Shown: piece by piece, positions 9,458 to 18,092 of the stretch | How positions within the stretch are numbered: the stretch's first letter is position 1 | Layout: the number at the start of each line of letters is the position of its first letter | NCBI GenBank assembly: GCA_023146365.1 | Contig: JAGLCE010000061.1 | Coordinates: 1-45,526, forward strand | Direction: 5' to 3' | DNA length: 45,526 nucleotides | Source: Endozoicomonadaceae bacterium | Lineage (GTDB): Bacteria; Pseudomonadota; Gammaproteobacteria; Pseudomonadales; Endozoicomonadaceae | Translations under genes and position numbers: made by a program | Notes under the pieces: model-generated | Database searches by the model: none | What the model saw: only the letters and a program-made list of their open reading frames with translations | What the model was told of the DNA's origin: nothing

Positions 9458-10151
9458 AGCTCAAAAAAACAACTAACTAATACGGTACGGCGCACGCTAC
9501 CATAGCAGTTCAGTTGGTCGGATTAAAGTCAAAACTGCCATTGAGTCAGTGGCTACGGCGTACTGGTCAGGTCGAGGATTCTTATTATTGAGAAGAATAA
9601 TGCAGTTTATGGTGATTTATTTGAAAATGTACAACCATTAATAGCCAACCTAATGTCTGATCACTATTTCTGTTTATCAGTTCACAGAATGCTCTCTCGG
9701 CATCATGATCGGCACTATATATTATCAGAATTGGCATCCCTGATTAAGCACCTTTCCCTGTAAACGACCTGTATTAAAAAAGTGTGAATGCTTTATGCGT
9801 AGCCATAATGACCGTTGCAGGTATAGCAATTCACTCATTACATAAAACAGAGTAATAAAAATATATGAACTGTTTTCATAAAAAGTTATCTTAGTTAGTA
9901 TCTAGAGTAGAGCTGTTTATGTTGTATTGTTGTAAATTTGGATAAACGGGATTTATCATTTTTTATACTGACTTTCATTCAATGAAATCACTATGTCTAC
10001 TAGAGTAATTATAAAATCGTCCTAGAGCTAGGTTTTGACTAATTCTGACAGATCCCTAAAACTTCAAATTATCACCATTGCAATGGTGTATAAAGAAGCG
10101 TATCTAGATTTAATTTTAAATAATTACGTGAGTGATTTCAGGAGATTCATA
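9458..10151. other. 694-base region without a gene, left border of the effector pair
   Basis: It begins next to dusB with moderate GC and turns strongly AT-rich after about 9560. I find no open frame, tRNA or IS end. It should contain the minus-strand dusB promoter and the plus-strand promoter of the zinc/RING gene. The composition change marks the edge of foreign or decayed DNA inserted in the housekeeping block. Confidence 0.5.
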
Positions 10152-11843
10152 ATGAAGAATGAATATATAGACGCGGTAGCTAATGCAATGGAAAAACATT
10201 GTTATACAATGAATAATGATTGCATTCTAAACAGTGTAAAGTGGAAAAAAAGTAGTGGAGTAATAGGTCATGTTTGTAGACAACTAGACATAAATGACAA
10301 AGGAGGCATTATTTGCAATAAATGTAAAAAACAACTAAAGCAAAATGATGAAATTAAACTTCAAGCATTTTCAGAGATGTGCGTAAAAATCATTCAGCAC
10401 TCTCAATATGAAATTGGTTGTAGACCAGATTTAAATTTAAATTTAAATATAAATCAAAGTCAAAGTCAAAGTCAAAGTCAAAGTCAAAGTCAAAGTCAAA
10501 GTCAGTATTCGACAAAATCACAAACATCACAAGCACAGATTTTTTGTTATCCTTCTGTTGGACGTGATAGACGTAGATTAGATGAATTTAAAGAGAAATT
10601 GCTTAAATTTGATCATAGACAAAAAAAACAATCTAAAGGAGATGAGCTCGAGAATAATAATACAATAACTAGCTCCTGTTTTAATTACAATCTATTCTAC
10701 AGATTAAAAAATATCGATAACATTTCCATAGATCAATATGTCTGTTTAAAATGCGGTATTATCATATCACCTAATTTACTTGGAATTCTAATTCATTCAT
10801 ATCACGAAAATGGAAAATATATTGGTAATTATCTCAATCTATGTTCACCGATCTGCCACTTAAACGATAGAAGATTAATGGTTGAAGAATGCAAATACAC
10901 TCTGGATGATTTTCACTACATGAGTAGAAGCAATATGATAGAAGGAGTGGGGTTTGGTGAGCATCAACCGGTCTTAACGGTTGATGCTTTGTTCTACATA
11001 AACTTCGAACATTCCAATAATCAAGACATAGAAAATCTAAAGAGTCAACTCAAAGACATTTTCGTACATGAATTTAACAAGAATAGCGACGAAGAGAAAA
11101 AAATAATATTAGACACTAAACTTCAGACTGATTTCGGTACGGCTATGGTAGGGCTCTTATCACATGTTTTTACGACAGGAAGCATACCTGAAATATACAC
11201 AGCAATGAATAGCAATGAAGAAAACACGCTGTGCACTACCCCTGCGTGCACTAGAGCAGGCAAGCGCGCCAGCATTATATTCTCTCCATGCGGACATGTG
11301 CTCTATTGTGAGGAGTGCTGGAGAATGAAGCACATTACTAATAATAGTGTTGATAGGCATGTATGTTTAAAATCAGGCGGCTGCTCAAATCCTAAAATTA
11401 ATAGTTATATGGTGCTAGGAGAGGGGCGAGAGTATGACCTCAGCGGTAATGAGATTATTATAAGTAATACCATGAATGTTATTTCATGCATTAAATGTAA
11501 AGCACCTAACACGGGAGGTTCTGCTATGTATTCTCATTTTTTATATGAACCGCCTTTAGAAGGAGCACTGGGTGGACTCACTGTTAGTGATGAAACGATG
11601 GGTCATGACGGCTGCAAGCTGGATGAGACTAAAGGTGCTTGCGCTTTACCTGTTCAGAGAAACAATCCAAGTTCTACACAAACAACGGGTGAGGGTGGTG
11701 TACGACACCAAATATGTGAGACATGCGCTAAAACATCCTTATTACATCTCACCGATGAGCATTATGAGGGTAGTTGTTCTAGCTGGCAAGAGTGCGGATC
11801 TCCAGAATTCGCACGTTTAAAGTATATAAAAATAATATACTAA
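10152..11843 (+). CDS. Multi-zinc-site protein with IAP-like RING (candidate effector)
   Basis: 563 residues, no family recognised over the full length. It has several CxxC-type metal sites: CNKC (about residue 55), CLKC (about 200), CIKC (about 450) and CETC (about 525). The most specific feature is residues 361-412, CTTPAC ... FSPCGHVLYCEEC ... HVCLKSGGC. Its C-x13-C-x-H-x3-C-x2-C core matches the C3HC4 RING of inhibitor-of-apoptosis E3 ligases, with a longer last loop. A (Gln-Ser)8 run lies at about 102-117. There is no signal peptide or membrane segment. The frame opens at TTG 10035, but ATG 10152 has AGGAG seven bases upstream. AT-rich, sitting in the prmA-dusB interval. A host-directed ubiquitin-ligase effector is a reasonable inference, not shown. 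Confidence 0.65.
   Translation: MKNEYIDAVANAMEKHCYTMNNDCILNSVKWKKSSGVIGHVCRQLDINDKGGIICNKCKKQLKQNDEIKLQAFSEMCVKIIQHSQYEIGCRPDLNLNLNINQSQSQSQSQSQSQSQSQYSTKSQTSQAQIFCYPSVGRDRRRLDEFKEKLLKFDHRQKKQSKGDELENNNTITSSCFNYNLFYRLKNIDNISIDQYVCLKCGIIISPNLLGILIHSYHENGKYIGNYLNLCSPICHLNDRRLMVEECKYTLDDFHYMSRSNMIEGVGFGEHQPVLTVDALFYINFEHSNNQDIENLKSQLKDIFVHEFNKNSDEEKKIILDTKLQTDFGTAMVGLLSHVFTTGSIPEIYTAMNSNEENTLCTTPACTRAGKRASIIFSPCGHVLYCEECWRMKHITNNSVDRHVCLKSGGCSNPKINSYMVLGEGREYDLSGNEIIISNTMNVISCIKCKAPNTGGSAMYSHFLYEPPLEGALGGLTVSDETMGHDGCKLDETKGACALPVQRNNPSSTQTTGEGGVRHQICETCAKTSLLHLTDEHYEGSCSSWQECGSPEFARLKYIKIIY
10455..10502 (+). repeat. Eight tandem CAAAGT hexamers
   Basis: Eight perfect copies of the hexamer CAAAGT sit inside the zinc/RING gene and encode (Gln-Ser)8. 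A shorter run of AAATTT-type hexamers encoding Asn-Leu repeats lies directly upstream. Copy-number change would alter protein length without shifting the frame. Confidence 0.95.
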
Positions 11844-11854
11844 TTGAAACTTCT

Positions 11855-11892
11855 ATGTGAGCCAAATGAATCATAGGCTCACATTTAGTCGT
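11855..11892 (+). terminator. Probable terminator after the zinc/RING gene
   Basis: A perfect 9-bp stem (ATGTGAGCC / GGCTCACAT) with a 12-base loop, about 11 bases past the stop. The T tract after it is weak (TTAGTCGTT), so termination efficiency is uncertain. Confidence 0.45.
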
Positions 11893-11968
11893 TCATGTTT
11901 TTGCTTCGGAGGATTGGACGAATTATCTGGTTTTATTTTGAATAATCACTCTCTAACAATACAATACA

Positions 11969-13834
11969 TTAAATAACAGTATGTATATCTCTTATTCTTT
12001 CTAATAGGTATTTTTCTGAATATTTTAGCATGTCCGTTTTTGTGAATGCGTCGTCATTTGGCTTAGTGTAATAAACATCAGCAAACTCTAAAATAAACGT
12101 TCTTGTAAAACCATGGTCATAGACATATTTTAAGATTTGCTCATCAGTGATTGACGGGTCGTCTTGTATTCTTTCATTAAAAATTAACATTAAATGAATA
12201 AGTTCTAATGCTAAAAACTGCGAGTCTGTTTCAACAGAAATACCCTTGCCTATTTCATTATTTTCTTCTTTTCTTATCTTGTTCACTGTGTTTGCTACCA
12301 GTTTGTTGATTTTAATATCTTTGTTATAGTGTTGAAAGTTTCCATTATACTGTTCAGGTGTATAGAGTCTAAGTAGCTCAGTTAATTCTTTTCTTTTTGA
12401 TGGATTTAACAGTTTAAATTTATCCACCAATTGGATCATTGCCAAAAAAGTTCCAGTTCTGCCTTCACCTATTTCGCAGGAAATTAACACCGCTTTAGAT
12501 TTACAGCAGATCGAATATCGCACTTTATTGATCTCTTGCAGTACAATGTTAAATTGTTCTAACCTTGGAAAGGAAAAATCCATTACAGGTATTGATTTTA
12601 CTTGTGTTGGAGAATACTCGTCGTTACCCGCGCATTGTTTTAAAAAAGGTAATGACAATACATCGTTACGAGGAGATAATAACAGTAAACTGTTTATATT
12701 ATTATAAATAAACGTTAAAGATTCTGGAATGAATGGATGGTCCTTTTTAGCTAATTTATTCCAAAGAGAACAGCCGAGTATATTGATTTGACCGTCTTCT
12801 ACCATGAAAGAGCGAAGATTTGAGATACCTTTTGTTTTATCAGTAGCACGAAACTCATTGAGTGACTGTATAAATCCATCTTGTGTTTTATCTGTTTCTG
12901 ATTCCATGGAAGCCTCTTTTAATAGTTTTTCTACTTCAATATCTAATGTCTTAGTCTTTACAACACTGAGACCGTCGTTCATAAATACATCATTATTATT
13001 TTCACATTGGATGGCATGTTGAGTGAATGAAGGAGCATGAAAATTCATGAATTCATTAATTTTAACTTTTAAATATATATCTGATAGTATTTCACACCCA
13101 CCGAATAAGATTAATTTTTTTATTCCTGGTGTCAGGATGAATTTAGCACTATTTAGAGAAATGTTAATTTTCAAAAAATGATTGTTAGTATTATAAAAAA
13201 ACTCTGGAAACATAGTAAGTTTATTAAAACTGATATCAATGTCGGTAACATAAGGTAAATATTTAATGGCTGAGGGTAACGTTGTTAAATCAAGAAATCT
13301 TAGGTCTAACTTATTGTTTTTATTGACATAAGCAGCCATTATTTTATCAGCAGCTTGCTGTCTTAGTTCATTTTTGGTCGATTCGCTAACCCAGTTATTT
13401 AATTGGCCTAAGAAATAATAGCTTGATGTCTTATTCTCTGTTTTTATATCTGTACTAATATCAGATTCTATGTCGCTGCAACGACTAGCACTGTCTACTT
13501 TATTGTTACGCTTTGTGATGATTTGGTATAGAGTTTCTGCGCAACTCTCTTGATTATTTCCGTATTTAGACAATAATTTTTTTTTGATTCCATCATCGAC
13601 TCTACACAATATGCAAACTCTATCTAATAGCTGAGTGTCTGATTGATCATTGTTTTTTATGAATTGTTCTATTTCTGTTTGAATTTTCTTATTGTCATCA
13701 GAATGATTGACTGACTTCCCTTTCCATGTGTCTTTTTCGAATCCTTTATAAGCCAGTTCATCACTAGAAAAATAATCATGGTTAGCCTGTAAATGAGTGT
13801 ACAACTGTTTTTGAAAATATGTTTGCACTATCAT
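11969..13834 (-). CDS. LRR protein with tyrosine-phosphatase signature (candidate effector)
   Basis: 621 residues, not matched to a named protein. Residues about 1-165 are charged and helical. About 170-250 carry degenerate leucine-rich repeats (LDLRFLDLTTLPSAIKYLP, then TDIDISFNKLTMFPEFF), similar to LRR regions of secreted bacterial effectors. In the C-terminal half, ISCEIGEGRTG holds a protein-tyrosine-phosphatase P-loop, C453-x5-R459-T. An upstream D419FSFP fits the D-x3-P general-acid loop. The usual histidine before the P-loop cysteine is serine. There is no signal peptide. AGGA lies very close to the ATG, so a GTG two codons later (13828) is a possible start. AT-rich, convergent with the zinc/RING gene. 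A T3SS-delivered phosphatase is inferred. Confidence 0.7.
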   Translation of the reverse strand: MIVQTYFQKQLYTHLQANHDYFSSDELAYKGFEKDTWKGKSVNHSDDNKKIQTEIEQFIKNNDQSDTQLLDRVCILCRVDDGIKKKLLSKYGNNQESCAETLYQIITKRNNKVDSASRCSDIESDISTDIKTENKTSSYYFLGQLNNWVSESTKNELRQQAADKIMAAYVNKNNKLDLRFLDLTTLPSAIKYLPYVTDIDISFNKLTMFPEFFYNTNNHFLKINISLNSAKFILTPGIKKLILFGGCEILSDIYLKVKINEFMNFHAPSFTQHAIQCENNNDVFMNDGLSVVKTKTLDIEVEKLLKEASMESETDKTQDGFIQSLNEFRATDKTKGISNLRSFMVEDGQINILGCSLWNKLAKKDHPFIPESLTFIYNNINSLLLLSPRNDVLSLPFLKQCAGNDEYSPTQVKSIPVMDFSFPRLEQFNIVLQEINKVRYSICCKSKAVLISCEIGEGRTGTFLAMIQLVDKFKLLNPSKRKELTELLRLYTPEQYNGNFQHYNKDIKINKLVANTVNKIRKEENNEIGKGISVETDSQFLALELIHLMLIFNERIQDDPSITDEQILKYVYDHGFTRTFILEFADVYYTKPNDDAFTKTDMLKYSEKYLLERIRDIHTVI

Positions 13835-14027
13835 TATCCTGATATTGTTGAGATAGTATTAATGAATAATTTTCACGTCTTTCTTATTGTTTAGTGTTAT
13901 AAAAAATAAAAAAGTTCATTTTTATTCATGATGAGAGTGTTATTTAACGATATGTTTCATGCGTTGAGGCTGAGGAGGGTTTTTCGACGTTGCCTGACGT
14001 TATGCTGGATTCAAGCAATCACTGTAA

Positions 14028-14390
14028 TCACTGCCCAGTGATCTGGCTGAGCCAATAATGCAAGGTTAAAAACAGGGTTTGGGTAGTGAGTATCATGATT
14101 GCGGCAACATTCATGATGCGGGTGATAAATCCATCCATCGGTATTAGCAAATTGGTGGTCGTGCACCTGTTGGGATAAGCGGTTTGTGGTGTTGGAGTCA
14201 GTGTCTTCAAGCTGTTGGACGGAATCTGGCCTGATGTCAGATGTTCATGTGCTTTGAAGATCTGCAGACAAGCACCACAACGAACCGCTCCATCGGCCAA
14301 TTGAAGGTGTTTCAGAGTGACTCTGAAGGTGATCTGACAATGAGGAGGGCGTTGTGTGTGCCCCAGGTATTGCTGGTTGCTTGCATGCCT
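14028..14390 (-). pseudogene. Eroded zinc-ribbon / DUF3426-type gene
   Basis: The minus-strand frame reads PPHCQITFRVTLKHLQLADGA then VRCGACLQIF, the MJ0042/DUF3426 N-terminal zinc-ribbon pattern whose complete form begins TRCPHC. The first cysteine has been lost (QRPPHC), no start codon lies at the expected place, and the frame stops soon after a hydrophobic stretch (IMNVAAIMILTTQTLFLTL) that looks like the family's single membrane helix. The C-terminal domain is absent. In related gammaproteobacteria this gene sits just after prmA and before dusB, which is exactly its position here. I read it as a decayed remnant truncated where foreign DNA entered. Confidence 0.65.
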
Positions 14391-14464
14391 TCTGTAGCAA
14401 TCAATAGTATCGTTGTGGATGTCTGCCAGTTTGTCCTTGAAATGACTATGCTCTCGGGGCAGGC

Positions 14465-15343
14465 TTATTGCCGAATGCCATCAATACGAACCCAGCCATC
14501 TTTGTTTACTGGGGGGGACATAGTAAACCTTTCGCTATAGGCTGCACTAACCTCGTCGGCTTGCTCTTCAAGAATGCCGGACAGTGCCAGTTGGCCGCCA
14601 GAACGGGTCAGATCTGCGAGTGTTTGCGCCAGACTGATTAGGGGGGCGGCCAGAATGTTGGCCACCATGACATCTGCCTTAATGGCAGGTGTGGTGTTGG
14701 GGTAGTGAACGTCGAAACGATCATGGTGGATCTGATTACGCTTGGCATTGATGGTTGAGGCTTCCAGTGCCTGTGGATCGGTATCGACTCCGATAAACTG
14801 GCTAGCGCCGAGCAGCAGGGAGGCGATTCCCAAAATCCCAGAGCCGCAGCCGTAATCGATGACCCGCTGGTTTTTCAGCTCCAGACCTTCCAGCCATTCC
14901 AGGCAGAGGGCTGTGGTCGGGTGGGTGCCTGTGCCGAAGGCAAGGCCAGGATCGAGCATAAGGTTGACACCATTAGGGTCTGGTACGTCTTTCCAGCTAG
15001 GGCAAATCCAGAGACGTTGGCCAAATTTCATAGGGTGGAAGTGAATCATCCACTCTCTTTCCCACGCCTTGTCTTCGACGATCTCTATACGACAGGCGCT
15101 GAAATGATTGGCTGCGGACTCCTTTAGCTGTTCAACCACGTTGTCTACATCGGTAGCGGCATCAAACAGACCGATGACCTGAGTCTGGCTCCATAGAGGG
15201 GTCGTGGCAATCTCGGGTTCATAAAGCGGTTGATCACAGGCATCCTGCAAGGTGACGGCGCAGGTACCCAGTTCAAGTAAGCGGTCTTCCAGGTACTCGG
15301 CATGCTCGGCGGTAGCGTCCAGTGTGATCTGTATCCAAGGCAT
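14465..15343 (-). CDS. prmA: Ribosomal protein L11 methyltransferase
   Basis: 292 residues (E. coli 293). It uses S-adenosylmethionine to trimethylate L11. The N-terminal substrate-recognition domain starts MPWIQITLDATAEHAEYLEDRLLELG. The Rossmann SAM-binding motif VIDYGCGSGILGIASLLLGA and the later MVANILAAPL motif near residue 230 are intact. A seven-G run at about 14512-14518 lies within codons for SPPVN and does not break the frame. It follows accC by 135 bases and precedes the eroded zinc-ribbon gene. No strong ribosome binding site precedes the ATG. Confidence 0.96.
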   Translation of the reverse strand: MPWIQITLDATAEHAEYLEDRLLELGTCAVTLQDACDQPLYEPEIATTPLWSQTQVIGLFDAATDVDNVVEQLKESAANHFSACRIEIVEDKAWEREWMIHFHPMKFGQRLWICPSWKDVPDPNGVNLMLDPGLAFGTGTHPTTALCLEWLEGLELKNQRVIDYGCGSGILGIASLLLGASQFIGVDTDPQALEASTINAKRNQIHHDRFDVHYPNTTPAIKADVMVANILAAPLISLAQTLADLTRSGGQLALSGILEEQADEVSAAYSERFTMSPPVNKDGWVRIDGIRQ

Positions 15344-15433
15344 AATGTGCTTAATTATCTGTCTGTGATGGAAAATGGCGGTAGAGTCGACTGTTTGATC
15401 TGGGCTGTCAAAACGACTGAGATTGCAAGGGAT

Positions 15434-15470
15434 AAAAGTGACAGAAGAGCACGGTAGGCGCTCTTCTGTC
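15434..15470 (-). terminator. Rho-independent terminator of accBC
   Basis: A perfect 11-bp stem (GACAGAAGAGC / GCTCTTCTGTC, 15440-15470), with ACTTTTATCCC following on the minus strand. It lies just past the accC stop and before prmA, so it separates accBC from prmA, at least partially. Confidence 0.75.
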
Positions 15471-15478
15471 GAACCTGA

Positions 15479-16819
15479 TTAGTTGATCAATTTCTTTTCA
15501 AGATAATGAATGTTGACACCACCTTTTTGGAACGCATTATCGCGCATCATCTCTTGATGGAGCGGTATGTTGGTTTGAACACCTTCAATAACGAACTCGT
15601 CAAGGGCATTACGCATTCTGATCATGGCGGTTTCTCTGTCAGGACCCCAGGTAATTAGCTTGGCGATCAGGGAGTCGTAGAAAGGGGGAATGACATAGCC
15701 ATTATAGAGATGGGAGTCCATCCGTACGCCGTTGCCGCCGGGTGCGTGGAATGTCTGAATCGTACCAGGGGATGGCATGAAAGTTTTTGGATCCTCTGCA
15801 TTGATCCGGCACTCAAAGGCGTGCCCTGTGAGCCGGATGTCACTTTGTTTGATGGAGAGTGGCTCACCGCCAGCAATTAGCAGCTGTTCCTTGACGATAT
15901 CGATACCTGAGATGAATTCAGACACTGGGTGTTCTACCTGAAGTCGGGTGTTCATTTCGATGAAGTAGAATTCATCGTTTTCATACAAAAATTCAAACGT
16001 GCCTGCGCCTCTGTAGCCTATATCAATACAGGCGTTAATGCAGCGATCTAAAATATGCTGTCGCTGTTCATCTGGGATGCTTGGTGCAGGGGCTTCTTCG
16101 ATGATTTTTTGGTGGCGGCGCTGCAAAGAGCAGTCTCGGTCGCCCAGATGGATGGCGTGACCTTGGCCATCAGCCAATACCTGGATCTCTACATGGCGAG
16201 GATTCTCTAGATATTTTTCCAAATAGACGACATCGTTATTGAAGGCTGCCAGCGCTTCAGCTTGGGTAACAGCGATCGTGCTGATTAATGCCTGTTCACG
16301 ATGAACCACGCGCATGCCACGGCCACCACCGCCCCCAGAGGCTTTGATAATGACAGGATAACCAATATTACGGGCGATTTTGAGGGTGCGAGCGTGATCA
16401 TCCGTTAATGAGCCGTCAGAGCCAGGTACCGTGGGTACCCCTGCTTTCTGCATCGCTCGAATAGCGGATACTTTGTCGCCCATCAGGCGGATGACATCCG
16501 GACTAGGACCAATAAACGTAAAGCCACTGCGTTCAACCTGTTCGGCAAAGTCGGCGTTTTCTGCGAGGAAGCCGTAGCCAGGATGGATTGCGTTGGCATC
16601 CGTCACTTCCGCAGCGCTGATGATGGCTGGAATGTTCAGATAGCTTTCGGTGGCGTTGTTAGGTCCGATGCAGACCGTTTCATCGGCCAGACGGACGTGC
16701 ATTAGGCTGGTATCAGCCTTGGAATGAGCTGCAACGGTTTTGATGTTCAGCTCTTTGCAGGCGCGTAGAACACGAAGCGCAATCTCGCCACGGTTGGCAA
16801 TGAGGACTTTTTCAAGCAT
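15479..16819 (-). CDS. accC: Acetyl-CoA carboxylase biotin carboxylase subunit
   Basis: 446 residues (E. coli 449). It carboxylates biotin carried on AccB, using ATP and bicarbonate, in the first committed step of fatty-acid synthesis. The N-terminal MLEKVLIANRGEIALRVLRAC, the ATP-grasp glycine loop KASGGGGGRGMRVV, GDRDCSLQRRHQKIIEEAPAP and the catalytic FIEMNTRLQVEHPVSE are all intact. GGAG lies nine bases before the ATG. It follows accB by 17 bases in a standard accB-accC operon. Confidence 0.97.
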   Translation of the reverse strand: MLEKVLIANRGEIALRVLRACKELNIKTVAAHSKADTSLMHVRLADETVCIGPNNATESYLNIPAIISAAEVTDANAIHPGYGFLAENADFAEQVERSGFTFIGPSPDVIRLMGDKVSAIRAMQKAGVPTVPGSDGSLTDDHARTLKIARNIGYPVIIKASGGGGGRGMRVVHREQALISTIAVTQAEALAAFNNDVVYLEKYLENPRHVEIQVLADGQGHAIHLGDRDCSLQRRHQKIIEEAPAPSIPDEQRQHILDRCINACIDIGYRGAGTFEFLYENDEFYFIEMNTRLQVEHPVSEFISGIDIVKEQLLIAGGEPLSIKQSDIRLTGHAFECRINAEDPKTFMPSPGTIQTFHAPGGNGVRMDSHLYNGYVIPPFYDSLIAKLITWGPDRETAMIRMRNALDEFVIEGVQTNIPLHQEMMRDNAFQKGGVNIHYLEKKLIN

Positions 16820-16836
16820 GAATTTGGTCTCCGTTG

Positions 16837-17298
16837 TTAGACGATGGTAAACAACGGCTGGTCGTACTCTACGGGCTGACCATTTTCAACGAAGATCGCT
16901 TCAATGATACCCGCTTTGTCGGACTTGATCTGATTCATCATTTTCATGGCTTCAACAATACAGAGGACATCCCCTTCCTTGACGCGCTGTCCGATCTCTA
17001 CGAATGGAGGGGTGCTGGGGGAGGAGGCGCGATAGAACGAACCGACCATTGAAGAGAGAATCTGATGTCCGCGAGCTGGCGCTTCGACTTCGGTAGGCTC
17101 TGTTGCGACATTTTGACCCGGTTCTGTAGGGGGAGTGACGACAACAGAGTGTTGCTGAGGCGGCATTGTATAGGCGGGTGCTGGCCTATGTGAATAGCGA
17201 CTTACGCGAACGGATCCTTCGCCTTCTTGGATTTCCAGCTCATCAATGCCGGACTCTTCAAGAAGCTTTATCAGTTTCTTTATTTTTCGGATATCCAT
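16837..17298 (-). CDS. accB: Biotin carboxyl carrier protein
   Basis: 153 residues (E. coli 156). An N-terminal helix (MDIRKIKKLIKLLEESGIDELEI), a Pro-rich linker (about 38-78) and the C-terminal biotinyl domain are visible. Lys119 in VEAMKMMNQ is the biotinylation site. It works with AccC and the carboxyltransferase AccAD. It is transcribed with accC; aroQ lies upstream on the same strand with a gap of about 124 bases that may hold the accB promoter. Confidence 0.97.
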   Translation of the reverse strand: MDIRKIKKLIKLLEESGIDELEIQEGEGSVRVSRYSHRPAPAYTMPPQQHSVVVTPPTEPGQNVATEPTEVEAPARGHQILSSMVGSFYRASSPSTPPFVEIGQRVKEGDVLCIVEAMKMMNQIKSDKAGIIEAIFVENGQPVEYDQPLFTIV

Positions 17299-17422
17299 AC
17301 TCGGTCTCTGTATTCGGTCGTTGACTTTCGGAGTTGATTAACGGCAAATAGGGCAACGTTGTTAAAGGCACTGAAAATTTGGTAGGGATTCAATGTCGGC
17401 ACGCTATGATAACGTGATAACG

Positions 17423-17866
17423 CTATGACGGGCTCAGCTGTTTAATGGCAGCTTGTAGTGCTAGCTCGTACCCCATCGCTCCTAGTCCGCAGATCATGCC
17501 AGCGGCAATATCGGAAAAATAGGAGTGGTGTCGGAACGGCTCACGCTGGTGGATATTGGACAAATGAACCTCAATAAACGGGATGTTAACGGCTAATAAT
17601 GCATCTCGAAGTGCCACGCTGGTATGAGTAAATGCCGCAGGATTGAACAGGATGTAGTCGACGCCTTGATGTTTGGCATCGTGGATGCGATTAATTAATT
17701 CGTATTCTGCGTTACTCTGCAAGGCTTGCAGGTGATGCCCTGCCACTACTGCCTTTTTTGTCAGGTGACTAATGATATCGTCTAGATTAATAATACCATA
17801 GACTTCGGGTTCCCGAGTTCCTAGCAGGTTCAGATTGGGTCCGTTAAGCACAAGTATGCAGGCCAT
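17423..17866 (-). CDS. aroQ: 3-dehydroquinate dehydratase, type II
   Basis: 147 residues, the usual size. It dehydrates 3-dehydroquinate to 3-dehydroshikimate in aromatic amino-acid synthesis. It starts MACILVLNGPNLNLLGTREP, with the catalytic loop tyrosine in PEVYG; NPAAFTHTSVALRDAL and EVHLSNIHQREPFRHHSYFS are the active-site motifs of the type II dodecameric enzyme. The frame is open to 17959, but the ATG at 17866 has AGGGG ahead and matches the family start. Between dsbD and accB, the usual context. Confidence 0.96.
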   Translation of the reverse strand: MACILVLNGPNLNLLGTREPEVYGIINLDDIISHLTKKAVVAGHHLQALQSNAEYELINRIHDAKHQGVDYILFNPAAFTHTSVALRDALLAVNIPFIEVHLSNIHQREPFRHHSYFSDIAAGMICGLGAMGYELALQAAIKQLSPS

Positions 17867-18092
17867 GCTGGCACCCCTGTTGGCTGTTCGATAGACATTG
17901 CCCGTGATAAAAAGTAAATGAGCGAAGTCTGTAGTGTTAATCTGGTGCTCGGCGATCATTCAGGTCGAGACGACGCAATATTCAGCATTCTGGAGTAAAG
18001 TACTAGAAATGTCTAGTCTGTGCATGTTACAGGAAGTTAACCGCAAGTTACAGTGGATTTCGTCACAAGTTTGTGACTGAGTCGTAGTACGG

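Noticed and set aside
10455..10502. CRISPR-like or satellite array
   Set aside because: The repeats are contiguous 6-bp units in frame within a gene, without spacers.
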